A stretch of DNA of 64,000 nucleotides from Paralvinella palmiformis (Eukaryota; Annelida; Polychaeta; Terebellida; Alvinellidae). Both the position numbers and the translations under genes were made by a program. The stretch spans positions 184,501 to 248,500 of the forward strand of contig JAODUP010000330.1 of the NCBI GenBank assembly GCA_025642065.1, written 5' to 3'. The notes under the pieces are model-generated. The model made no database searches and was not told where the DNA came from. It saw only the letters and a program-made list of their open reading frames with translations. Shown here piece by piece: positions 20,061 to 29,309 of the stretch. Each line of letters starts with the position of its first letter. Position 1 is the first letter of the stretch.

Positions 20061-21603
20061 CAGTTCACTGATCTTTGGCCATATTGGTAAAATAATCATT
20101 AAAACAGTAGTTACCTTGTCTTGATGTGTTACAACATTTTCATTGGTCAGTAATATTATATTATCATTTTTATTGATAGATTTATTTGAAATAAGAGGTT
20201 TTACTGTTTCCCAAAACTCCTTTCCACTTCCAGAGGTTGTACTACATACACTAACGCAAACAATATGTTCATACTTTTGTTTCTTAATTTTGTGACCAAA
20301 TGTCTTTGATTTCTGTATTGTTGCCAGTGACCAGTACTTTAAGTTTTATCATATTTACGTTTGAACATATTTCTTACATTTATCGATCTTCTTAGTTCAC
20401 CATTCATGTATGGAACTCTGGTACCTTTGATCGTCTTACATTTTACAGGAGCATGTTCATTCATTACTTGCATTGTTAACTCATTCCATACATAATATGC
20501 ATCATCAACATCATCAAAAATTTCAGTTATATGATAGGGTATTGCAGATAAATCATGTAAGAAAGTGGTTTTATTTAAATGCTTGTAACTCCTATATGTG
20601 AAAGTAGTAGCCTTCTGTTTAGGAATATGTAACTTTGTGGAGGGTAAAAACTAGTGAGTGAAAATCACTTAAACCTGTATCAACACTGACAGTATTTTAA
20701 AACGTTTTGGTATGTTTGTAATAATTAAGTCAATAAGAGAAGGTACACCTTCAAAACACGTTGCCTTCTTTACAATATTACTCAAACCATTAACATCCAG
20801 CAATCTTTGAAATCATTATTTTTCTTCAACATTTTAACATTAAAATCACCAATTAATACAACATTAAAATCAGAATTTACACATTGGTTCATGATATTAT
20901 CTATACATTCTATAATCGTATTTAGATTTACCTTTGGCTGTTTATACACACTGATGAATAACCATTTTTCCTTGCTCATTGTAACTTCAACAGTAATAAT
21001 TTCAATTCTACCATTGGTGTTATTAATGGAAAAACTTTCAATGTCACATCTTCCAAATTGAGGCATATCATTCCTAATGTACATCATTATACCACCTTCA
21101 TTATTTTTGAAGTCCTGTCTGTATAACCTGTACATGGGTACAGTAAACTGATTATTTGGAAACGAATTATCAATCTTAGTTTCCTGAATAGTTAAGACAT
21201 CCAAAATATTTTCTTGTAAAACCTCCCTGAAAGGCTCAAACTTGTGCCTAATGCTATTAACATTTATATGACCTATCTTACACTGTTTCTTGTTTTGTAA
21301 ATAAAATTGTTTGATTGCATTGAATATACAGTTATCATTTAAACTGTTAATCTCTGTGGTACTATTATCGTCTAATTCAGTTAAATTACTTACATTTAAA
21401 ACATCACTAATAGGTACATAATCTAAAATAGAACATTTTGATAAACAATTTGTCAGCTCAGTTTCAGAGTTTGTGGCCACATCTTCAATACATATCCGGA
21501 TTAGAGTAACAATACTTAGATTTGTGTCCTGTGGAACAACAGGATTAGCATTTAACAGGATCCTGGTGATGGCATTTATCTTCGCCGTGATTTGGTTCGG
21601 CAC
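20061..21603 (-). pseudogene. CR1-type LINE ORF2: APE endonuclease and linker
   Basis: The frame 21603-20782 carries the endonuclease blocks 'KIGHINVNSIRHKFEPF', 'ILDVLTIQETKID', 'NEGGIMMYIRNDMPQ', 'EKWLFISVYKQPKVN' and 'FNVVLIGDFNVKM'. A frameshift near 20800 moves the rest ('FEGVPSLIDLIITNIPKRF', then 'DTGLSDFHSLVFTL') into another frame. The linker before the RT (20350-20060) contains 'EFWETVKPLISNKSINKND'. The enzyme would make the target nick. The final Asp-His pair reads Asp-Phe-His here (SDFHS), a possible loss of the catalytic spacing. Confidence 0.82.
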
Positions 21604-21613
21604 AGTATCTACA

Positions 21614-23186
21614 TCATATGGTTTTTGGTGCTCCTGTCCAGCGACTGATAATGTTGCTCCTCGTTGTCTGTGTGACGTCGTTTGTGTGTGGTATCATTGG
21701 ACATCGCATCACGGCGTCTGTATGATGTAAGCCGCTCATCGCGACATCTGTTTCATTAGACCTCTCATCGCCACGTCTTAGCTCAGAGGACCATCTCTGC
21801 GTGGTTTCGCTATTGGAGCGTACCGCTTCTCTGGTGTCCGGCCTTGACCTCGGGATGTCATGTGTCTCCATTTTTCTGGTTGGAGGCTACATTATATGGG
21901 ATATCTGTATGTGCTGGCCTCAATTCGAGCTTTTTGGTGACCTTATTCTGTCCCTTATATGTTAAGTGAACAAGGTCCTCGAGATAGAAACCCTCGTTTA
22001 TAGCTCCATCATAAAGTTTTAAGATATCCGTCGTGTCAGAGTATGTGCACGACAAATCAACGCACATCCCCTGTACTGCAGTATTGACATAATCAATACA
22101 ATCCTGAATTTCTGGATCACCTTTCGGACAAATACTGGCCACTGTCACTGAGGCAACCTTAAGTTTGGCTGCACTTATTACGTTCTTAAAACTGTTTATC
22201 ATAAATGCGGCATCTTTTGTATCTGAGCAATCATTGCTCCCTCCTACAAGAACGATGTTTCGATACTTGTTATTTGTCAGCTGTACTACTTCTCTTGTCA
22301 GGTCACTGATCTTCGCAGCAGAAAGACATTTGATTTCGGTATTTAACAGTTTAGTTTGGTCAATATCACGGATGACACTGGATCCTATGAGGACAGTACT
22401 CTGCTCAGATGGTTGATTTCTGAAACCAGCCCACACTTATTCCGATCAATGTCCATTGTGAGTGTTGTGTTTTGAGCTCGTAGTTCTGTAATTGTTCGTG
22501 TTATATCACTGTTGTCTTTATCCTTCTGGCTCATTGTGTCTTGTAGCTTAGTGATGGTCGTATTCCCCTTTTCACGTTGTTTGTGGTGATTTTCTACACT
22601 ACATTTCAATTCCGTCATTAGTGCCTTTAGCTCAGCATTTTCACTTTTCAGTTGCGTTTGTTCATCAGCCATTGTCCGTATTAAAGAGAAAATTGTTTAA
22701 AAATTGTTCATTTTGTCGTTCATACTATCAATGAGGTTTCGGAGCTGGTCGTTAATAATGGGAGAGCTATTTGTAAGGGACATAGGATCCATACCTTTGA
22801 CAACAGTCTGGTCATCCCCAGTGTGGCGCGACGGGGGCGTAGATGACAACGGACTACGGAGGCATCTCAACAACGAGACCAATAGGCACGCTTCCATCAC
22901 AAGGTGAAATATCAGATCCATCTTGGTTTTCATGATCACTGATCTTACGCTGCCAGTTGCGGAGGGTGTGTTGGCCTCCACGCTGTCCAAACACTTTGAT
23001 GTTGTCCTCATTGAATTCGCCCTCGGCTATCATGATTTCCACACAATTTGAAATATCATCAAATCCAGCGTGGCAAGCACCTGAATATCCCTCTATTTGT
23101 GTGTTTGCTAGAGATCCGGTGGTGTATATACCAGGCACTCTGCCAATAGCCACACCGTAGTATTGCTTGACCATTGTTCTCTGCAC
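21614..23186 (-). pseudogene. CR1-type LINE ORF1: viroplasmin-like, coiled coil, SGNH esterase
   Basis: From the Met at 23174 the frame reads 'MVKQYYGVAIGRVPGIYTTG', then 'IEGYSGACHAGFDDISNCVE'. This fits the pattern of the RNase H1 N-terminal hybrid-binding (viroplasmin-like) fold: YY-V--GR-PGIY, then V-GY-GA---F. A Ser/Pro linker in a second frame (to 22697) leads to a coiled coil (22672-22385, 'QTQLKSENAELKALMTEL'). The frame then shifts near 22400 to an SGNH esterase: 'STVLIGSSVIRDID' (Ser block), 'NIVLVGGSNDCSD' (Gly-x-Asn block) and 'LEDLVHLTYKGQNKVTKKL' (Asp-x-x-His block). An Arg-rich tail follows (21871-21614). Three or more frameshifts break it. The first domain is the least certain. 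Confidence 0.75.
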
Positions 23187-23328
23187 TAGGCTCGCTATAC
23201 CTTATCTCTACGCAAGGACAAACAACTTACGATTTAAAAATCAGTGTAGTTTTTCCTAGATAATAGTAAGACTGTTCCATAAAATGCATAGAGTGACAAT
23301 TGATGAAGGAACTATTACTATATTTCGA

Positions 23329-23856
23329 TTAACTCTCCGCCATAAAATAAACAGTCGCTGCCTTTCCCCGGCAAGTCGTCTGCAGCACTCTTTTCCCATC
23401 CCTGATTATCGATGATATGAGTAGTGTGGCCTGAGTCCGTTTAGGGCGACGGCCACCTCGAACATGGTTTTCCAAGGATCGCCCAACACGATCTCTAGCA
23501 GGAACACCTGCTTGACCTGTGGAGGCGGCTGCATTGTCTCCGCAGTGGTGCGCTTCTTCGGTGGGGCGCTGGGGGGGGGGCGGTGTTTCTTGTAGAGAGC
23601 GTTTCTTTTTTGTTGATATGGTGTGCCAGGTGTTGTCTGTTTCCATTGTGATTGGAAGTTGTAAGGGGGACGTTAAAAACCCCCCGAGGACGTAAAACAC
23701 TCTGGCAGTGACCACCCTCAGGGTATTTCGGCTCCATCTTTCCGTACTGCTCCCCTGTGAGTGGTGGGGAAGGATATTCTCAACCACTCCAACATAGAGG
23801 CTGTGCTGATTAAGCGACAGCCTGGGGATTCTCCCCGAACAACAAAACCAAACCAT
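23329..23856 (-). pseudogene. Unrecognised retroelement-like ORF, 5' end of an element
   Basis: A 175-codon minus frame is open. A likely start is the internal Met of 'METDNTWHTISTKKKRSLQ' near 23644. It is followed by a Pro/Glu/His-rich linker and an Arg-rich basic stretch (RVGRSLENHVRGGRRPKRTQ). No domain was recognised. The first ~50 bp on the minus strand (23850-23795) recur, about 38 of 44 bases, at 58390-58445 next to other LINE debris, so this is probably the 5' end of a dispersed retroelement. It lies just upstream of the CR1-type LINE on the same strand but looks independent of it. Confidence 0.4.
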
Positions 23857-24015
23857 TACAAAATACAGGTTTACATCGGAAGATTAGGATCCACAGCTTG
23901 ATATAATCAACTATCTCTTTAATTAAAAACGCATTATAGTTAGACTTTTGCAATTTTTACCACGTTAACATTTACATGTCCTGTTACCAATATACTGGAT
24001 CCAGAACTTTGGTTC

Positions 24016-24016
<1 letters not shown>

Positions 24017-24056
<40 letters not shown>
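24017..24056. repeat. (TA)n microsatellite
   Basis: Pure TA run. Confidence 0.97.
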
Positions 24057-24060
<4 letters not shown>

Positions 24061-24232
24061 TATGCACACTGGCTGTAGCACCCCACGTGACATTTAACCA
24101 ATTAAAATGGTCTACATACAGTAGGCTCCGCCCACAACACGTGACACCATCACATAACATGGCTGTAATCTCTATAGAGATGGTGTTATTTAGGAATTTA
24201 CCCCCGTTCAATGTTTAGAACGGGCAGAAAAA

Positions 24233-24508
24233 TTATTTAATGCACAAATTAATTTACCATTTAATTTTTAATTTCAGAAATATTTCTTCGATTACAATGC
24301 TACGTGGAATATAAACTACTCGGAGTATGTATTCCAAGTAAATACTCGGAGTACCTACTCATGGTAAAAAGTATTAGGCAATAAAAAAGTCGGGAAAAAA
24401 CGGAATTGGAATTGATAAATTTGGAATTGAATTGATAAATTTGATGCGGAATTGGAATTGACAAAATGGAATTGATTGGAATTGACAAAATGGAATTGAC
24501 CCCAAGTC
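24233..24508. mobile_element. hAT-1 MITE, truncated inverted copy
   Basis: The right end 'gaattgaccccaagtctg' is the family terminus, and the interior 'aattaatttaccatttaa' and 'actcatggtaaaaagtatta' match the reverse complement of 5803-6136. The left terminus is missing. The copy truncates the integrase end of the gypsy relic to its right. No 8-bp duplication matching the right flank 'gctctgat' was found at the left. Confidence 0.75.
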
Positions 24509-24509
24509 T

Positions 24510-25162
24510 GGCTCTGATAGGTATTTCATGAGGCTGTAGTGGTTTATTTGCCTGCTAATTTCTGTAATTGGATGCATTTTGAGCATGACTTTGTCATGTC
24601 TGTTATGACAGCATTCATAGTGATACCCTAGATGACCTTCATGAATTTGTTCAAACATGTCCATCCTCAGTGACCGGGGTGCTACTATCCTAGATCCTCT
24701 GATGATCAAGTCTTCAGCAACGTTCGTCTCTCACTTGCCAAAAATTCAGAACATGTGGGTGATAATCTTGCTTTACAGTTGGCCATCCATTGAGAATTGT
24801 AATCATCAACATTAGTAGTACTGCATCACCTTGGGTCTTTTTTTATATGATCTAAGAACTGATCTGACATGGGCAGAGTTTTCACTACCATGTTTACATG
24901 TAATTCTAATGGCTTTTCTGTACTACTGTTACCCTGGAGAGAGAATCTGCTGTAACCAATTGTTTTCCTGGAGCATATATTACATCAATATCATATTTCT
25001 GCAGCCTCATTAATAATCTCTATATTCTAAATGCGCATTAATTCAAGGGTTTCTTCATAATATTGACAAAAGGCCTGTGATTATTCTCTGCCTGTAGTCG
25101 GATCCAATATATCAACTGGTGAAACGGCTCACATGCAAACATAATGCTCAAAAATTGCTTTT
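24510..25162 (-). pseudogene. Gypsy RNase H tail and integrase zinc-binding domain
   Basis: The tether 'LLMRLQKYDIDVIYAPGKQL' (about 25000-24940) follows the RNase H. The frame 24709-24570 then gives 'RGSRIVAPRSLRMDMFEQIH' and 'EGHLGYHYECCHNRH', the H-H-C-C type zinc-binding start of retroviral-type integrases. Several stops separate the pieces and the catalytic core is absent. Confidence 0.75.
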
Positions 25163-25390
25163 CTATATGTGTACAAATGTTTCGGCACTTGTCACTGCCC
25201 TGAATGCATAAGCTACTGGCTTACATGTACTTCCGTGCAGCTGCAGAATCAGTGTACCACGGCCATCTTTGTTTGCATCTGATGATAGCTTGATTGGCAA
25301 CTTTGGGTCAAAATAATGTAACACCCGTTCACTTGTTATATCTCTTTCAGTAACACCTATGATATTTCCTGGCTGGCCTCCCATTGCCAC
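25163..25390 (-). pseudogene. Gypsy RNase H domain (partial)
   Basis: The frame contains 'VLHYFDPKLPIKLSSDANKD' and 'GTLILQLHGSTCKPVAYAFR', matching the RNase H of Ty3/gypsy pol with its first catalytic Asp in 'SSDANKDG'. It overlaps the end of the RT frame by 34 bases in a different frame, indicating a frameshift in what was one polyprotein. Confidence 0.82.
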
Positions 25391-25998
25391 TCATTCTTAG
25401 CCTCTAATAGCTGTTGCAGAGATGTCGATTTTTGGGAGAGATCAGGTATCCATTTTGCCAAATAAATGACCATGCCCAGAAACCTTTGTACATCCTCTTT
25501 GCATTGAGGTCGGGGCATGTTATTGATTGCAGACACCTTACTTTCGTCTGGCTTGATACCATTTACTGTAAGTAGATCACCAAGAAATGTAAGTTGTGTC
25601 ACCCCAAGTTGACACTTTTCTTTATTCAACTTGAAGTTCGCTCTCTTGGCTCTCTTTAGCACTTCCAGTAAAGCTTCATCATGTTCTTCTTGGTTTCTAC
25701 CCCACACAATGATTTTATCCATTGAGGTGTCCACATTGGAAATGCTGTCAAATATTTCATGCACTTTTTTATGGTAGATTTCTGGAGCAGCAGATATACC
25801 AAATGGTAATCTTTTGTACTGGTACCTTCCAAAAGTGGTATTGAAGGTTATAAGCTTACTGCTATCTTCTGTCAGTTTCATTTGCCAGAATCCCTGTGAG
25901 GCATCCAGTTTTAGTAAACATCTTTGCTCCAGCAAACTGTGCCATTGTCTCTTCTCAGTTAGGTAACTTATAATGTTACACTTAACTGCTGTGTTCAA
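25357..25998 (-). pseudogene. Gypsy reverse transcriptase domain
   Basis: A 213-codon frame includes 'CLLKLDASQGFWQMKLTEDS', 'FNTTFGRYQYKRLPFGISAA' and 'KCQLGVTQLTFLGDLLTVNG'. The catalytic turn, normally with two adjacent Asp, reads 'DTSMDKIIVWG', so the second Asp is Lys. The upstream part of the domain and the protease lie in another frame across 25998/26009. Confidence 0.88.
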
Positions 25999-26008
25999 GT
26001 CTCGTGTA

Positions 26009-26635
26009 TCAACGGCACGCTTTAAATTCTCTATTCTTCTTTGTATCTACCACCATGGAGTTAACCCATCCTGTGGGCTCTTCGTCTCCTTCAATTACTT
26101 CAAGCTTTTCCATTCTATCAATCTCCTTCTTTAACTGCAAATGAAACTTTCTTACAGGTATGAACAGTTTATCAATCTGGATGTCCACTTCACCTGGTAA
26201 GCAACCCAATCCTCTGAAGACATGATCATATTCATCTATCAGGTTGTCATACGTTACTGACCAAACCGGCCTAATCAGACCAATATTTGCACATGCATTT
26301 TTAGCCAGCAGTGGACCTGACAGACCTGGCAACACAAAGAATGCTAGATAAACTGTCTCTGTCTTCATAATGCACTTGGCTTTTACTGGTTTCTTGTGTC
26401 CAAAATAGCCTTCTAGACCCTCTTTTTTTGGACTGATCTTAGGCTTTATCACCAGCTTCTTCAAATCATCTTCACTGATTACATTGGCCTGGGCCCCTGT
26501 ATCCAGTTTCAATGGTGTGGTGCTGTTATTTAGCTTGATGGGAACAATCCAGTCAGCAGTCATCTGAGCATTCACTAGGTGGCAGCACATATAAACCCGG
26601 TCCAAACTACTTTGTGCTTCAGGGATCCTATGCAA
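26009..26635 (-). pseudogene. Gypsy protease and start of RT
   Basis: The frame contains an aspartic protease active-site motif, 'PLKLDTGAQANVISEDDLKK' (DTGA), then 'YDHVFRGLGCLPGEVDIQID', which is the connecting segment and start of RT in Ty3/gypsy pol, and 'EVIEGDEEPTGWVNSMVVD'. The frame is otherwise open. It continues into the RT after a frameshift at about 26005. Confidence 0.85.
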
Positions 26636-26777
26636 ATTATAGTCTCTTTGGGTCTGTTGTTTGCATAGTTAAAAGATCAATTTATCTGTTTTAATCTGTT
26701 GTAAAATTATTCAATAATTAACAACAATGCAAACATATATTTCAATCTTTATTTTATTCTTTTCATTTAACCATGTT

Positions 26778-26779
<2 letters not shown>

Positions 26780-26815
<36 letters not shown>
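26780..26815. repeat. (TA)n microsatellite
   Basis: TA run followed by a short CA tract. Confidence 0.95.
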
Positions 26816-26823
<8 letters not shown>

Positions 26824-26937
26824 TGTATGTATATTACATTATATATTTTGATAATGTACATTATATACATAAATCAGGATAATCTCCATCTAAAAACACC
26901 GATAAAAGAATTTATATACATGGAGTACACAGACACA

Positions 26938-26953
26938 CATATATATATGTATG

Positions 26954-26984
<31 letters not shown>
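26938..26984. repeat. (TA)n microsatellite
   Basis: TA run with an interrupting 'tgtatgtatg', followed by a short GT tract. Confidence 0.93.
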
Positions 26985-26990
<6 letters not shown>

Positions 26991-27204
26991 GTGTGTGTAA
27001 AAAACAATAAAATTGTTACAACATTAAGTCATTTGCCATAATTGCTATCATAACTACCATATTTCAGTCGGCTACTAATGATTGATTGAAAATGTTTTCC
27101 AGCTACATTTACAAAATTGAATTCATCATCGAAACAAAAAACAAACAAACATCTGTTCGGACGTTTTGTTATTTTAACATCCAGTACAACCAAACAAATC
27201 AAAT

Positions 27205-27372
27205 AGCACAATAGTTAGATCATTGTGATGCGAACCTGCTGGTTCTGGGTTCGAATCTGACTAATACCTGTATTTGTGAGATGTTTCCCAAATGAGTCAC
27301 CCCATAGTCATAGATACCCGGCGTGACCAGTGCCGAGGTTAAGCAAACCACTCATTCACTCACCCACTCACA
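27205..27372 (+). mobile_element. tRNA-derived SINE, family B, copy 1
   Basis: A tRNA-like head has a B-box 'ggttcgaatctg', followed by 'gagtcaccccatagtcatag', 'acccggcgtgaccagtgccg' and a tail 'ccactcattcactcacccac'. The same 3' body appears in reverse at 52540-52715 and more weakly at 50195-50300. It lies in the 3' flank of the TRIM-like gene. Confidence 0.7.
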
Positions 27373-27583
27373 AAATCTGGAATAAAGAAAGACTTCCACG
27401 TTACTGTTATTCATATTAAGTACAATAGGTTTCATTTTGGGTAACGGCATAGCATTTGAACTGTGGATAAAAATAAATTTGGTAGAGAATAATTCTAGCG
27501 GCCAACAGCCTTCTCTAAATGGCACTGTATATGTGGTCAATGGTGTCACAACCCATGCTAACATGACCCAATGGAACACTGCC

Positions 27584-29224
27584 TTATAGTCTGTATTTAT
27601 AAATGAAATTGCTATTGTTTTTCTTAACATGAACAGCCATCATTTTATCTTGGTACATGGCGATGTGAAACGGTATGCCATCCGTCTTCACTACCCTACC
27701 AATGAAATGGCCCTCTTTGTCAAACTTCAGAACAGCTTTGTTCTTGATGTCGCACACGAATATGTTGTCCATGGAATCAATGCATAAATCCTGTAGTTGA
27801 AAGTCATGTTCACCTTTACTGCTGAACATGGACATCCAATCGCCACCTCGGCTTTCGACTTTATCAGTAAAACCTACTATATAGCGTCCACTCTTGTCAA
27901 TACACATTGCTTTTATCTTAACCGTTTGTTCTAGCCTATAAGTGGACCTCCGTTCTTTGTTTTCGTACATATAAATATTGGTTTTATCTAATACCACGAC
28001 TCTTTCATTCTCTAAGGCAACAACATCCACAGGTCTGCAATTTATGTTAACTGTTTTTGTCATTTGATAATTAGTTCCATTATATTTCCATTCTTGCAAT
28101 ATCTCATCACCAGCTATTATGATAACTTGTTCCATTGGATGTGCTGATAGGCACAATATATCCATCTTGCAGTAAGTGCGCTTGCGGTCTGTTTTGAACA
28201 CTTCGAATGACCTTTTGGAGCCAACAACAAGTTTTCCATCGGGTAGGAAGCAGATACCCTTCAGAATGTGAGGACCCATAATTTCTTCATGAAGTATTGG
28301 TTCTGCACTTGGAAGACTATCACCACCGATTGTACCGGGGTGACAGTCACCACCAACTGCACCAGGAAGACTGTCACCGCCAACTGCACCAGGAAGACTG
28401 TCACCGCCAACTGCACCAGGAAGACTGTCACCACCAACTGCACCAGGAAGACTGTCACCACCAACTGCACCAGGAAGACTGTCACCACCAACTGCATCAG
28501 GAAGACTGTCATCATTACCCATATCAGGATGGCTGTCACCACCAACTGCACCAGGAAGACTGTCACCGCCAACTGCACCAGGAAGACTGTCACCACCAAC
28601 TGCACCAGGAAGACTGTCACCACCAACTGCACCAGGAAGACTGTCACCACCAACTGCATCAGGAAGACTGTCATCATTACCCATATCAGGATGGCTGTCA
28701 CCACCAACTGCACCAGGAAGACTGTCACCGCCAACTGCACCAGGAAGACTGTCACCGCCAACTGCATCAGGAAGACTGTCATCATTACCCATATTAGGAA
28801 GACTGTCGCCATCACCAATATCATCGTCTACATCACGAGGATGAGGGGTGCTGTAAGCTACAAGTGAATCATCAATTGACAAATGACTAATATCAGGGAG
28901 CTCATCCTCACCGCCAAATGGTGCATCAACTGCATTAAGCATAATTGTGTGCCCCGAATGGGTATTGACGGCACACAATCGACAAATAACATTACTGCAA
29001 GTAATGCAGAAACCCCGAACATGCTTATTGTGGTCTTTGCAAAACAATGGGCAGTCATTAGTGACTTGAATGACGTTCCGTTCTTGAAAGTGGCCATTGC
29101 AGTTATTCTCTAGACATGTCTCGCACACCATCAACGTTAACCGGAAACAAAACGCTCTCCTCTGACAATTGTTCACGTCACTTCTACAGATGTTGCAAGT
29201 AGTCTTCATCTGCTCCATCATCAT
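27584..29224 (-). CDS. TRIM-like B-box protein with acidic repeats and NHL-like C-terminus
   Basis: This is a single coding exon of 546 residues. The start ATG at 29224 follows directly after an acceptor-like 'ttacattacag', so an upstream 5' untranslated exon is likely. A frame-extending upstream Met at 29266 is less likely. Residues 10-45 form a B-box1-like Cys/His cluster. Residues 62-92 fit B-box2 exactly (C62, H65, C73, C76, C81, C84, H89, H92). No RING precedes them, so classical RING E3 ligase activity is not expected. Residues 139-309 are 19 nine-residue repeats (GDSLPGAVG type). The remainder ('GICFLPDGKLVVGSKRSFEV', 'LQDLCIDSMDNIFVCDIKNK') resembles the NHL/beta-propeller end of TRIM2/3/56/71-like proteins. 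Partner and function are unknown. Confidence 0.85.
   Translation of the reverse strand: MMMEQMKTTCNICRSDVNNCQRRAFCFRLTLMVCETCLENNCNGHFQERNVIQVTNDCPLFCKDHNKHVRGFCITCSNVICRLCAVNTHSGHTIMLNAVDAPFGGEDELPDISHLSIDDSLVAYSTPHPRDVDDDIGDGDSLPNMGNDDSLPDAVGGDSLPGAVGGDSLPGAVGGDSHPDMGNDDSLPDAVGGDSLPGAVGGDSLPGAVGGDSLPGAVGGDSLPGAVGGDSHPDMGNDDSLPDAVGGDSLPGAVGGDSLPGAVGGDSLPGAVGGDSLPGAVGGDSLPGAVGGDCHPGTIGGDSLPSAEPILHEEIMGPHILKGICFLPDGKLVVGSKRSFEVFKTDRKRTYCKMDILCLSAHPMEQVIIIAGDEILQEWKYNGTNYQMTKTVNINCRPVDVVALENERVVVLDKTNIYMYENKERRSTYRLEQTVKIKAMCIDKSGRYIVGFTDKVESRGGDWMSMFSSKGEHDFQLQDLCIDSMDNIFVCDIKNKAVLKFDKEGHFIGRVVKTDGIPFHIAMYQDKMMAVHVKKNNSNFIYKYRL
28298..28810 (-). repeat. 27-bp in-frame coding minisatellite, 19 units
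   Basis: Units encode GDSLPGAVG with variants GDSHPDMGN and DDSLPDAVG. The pair GDSHPDMGN-DDSLPDAVG recurs before runs of 2, 4 and 5 GDSLPGAVG units, which suggests stepwise duplication of larger blocks. The unit length is a multiple of three, so copy-number change keeps the frame. It also leaves antisense frames open, which are not genes. Confidence 0.95.
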
Positions 29225-29277
29225 CTGTAATGTAAATACATAGAGATGTAGTAGCAGTGAAGGCAACCCTTCTCAAC

Positions 29278-29308
29278 TCCCCCCCCCCCCCACACACACA
29301 CACACACA
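29278..29308. repeat. C-tract and (CA)n microsatellite
   Basis: A poly-C run followed by CA repeats, upstream of the TRIM-like start, in its probable first intron or 5' region. Confidence 0.9.
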
Positions 29309-29309
29309 C

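Larger units (their letters stand above)
17080..23200 (-). mobile_element. CR1-type LINE with esterase ORF1
   Basis: On the minus strand the order is ORF1 (23174 down to about 21614), APE endonuclease (about 21600-20650), linker (to about 20060), a 1.36-kb foreign insertion (18695-20060), and an uninterrupted RT plus C-terminal domain ending at 17136. An SGNH esterase in ORF1 together with an APE-RT ORF2 is a known combination in the CR1 group. The 3' untranslated region (17135-17076) ends beside the 49-bp array. The copy is defective through the insertion and several ORF1/EN frameshifts. Confidence 0.82.
24510..26640 (-). mobile_element. Ty3/gypsy LTR retrotransposon pol relic
   Basis: On the minus strand the order protease, reverse transcriptase, RNase H, integrase zinc domain is preserved. 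No long terminal repeats and no clear gag were seen. The integrase core is missing where the hAT-1 copy begins. Stops and frameshifts occur throughout, and a key catalytic residue of the RT is changed. Confidence 0.85.

Noticed and set aside
24510..26640. An intact endogenous retrovirus
   Set aside because: No LTRs, envelope or clear gag are seen, the RT catalytic pair is changed and frames are broken. It is a Ty3/gypsy pol relic.
28261..28867. Long open frames on both strands across the TRIM-like repeat region (Thr/Lys-, His/Gln- and Val/Leu-rich)
   Set aside because: They are shadow frames of the 27-bp coding repeat. Only the frame with B-boxes and the NHL-like end continues beyond the repeats.
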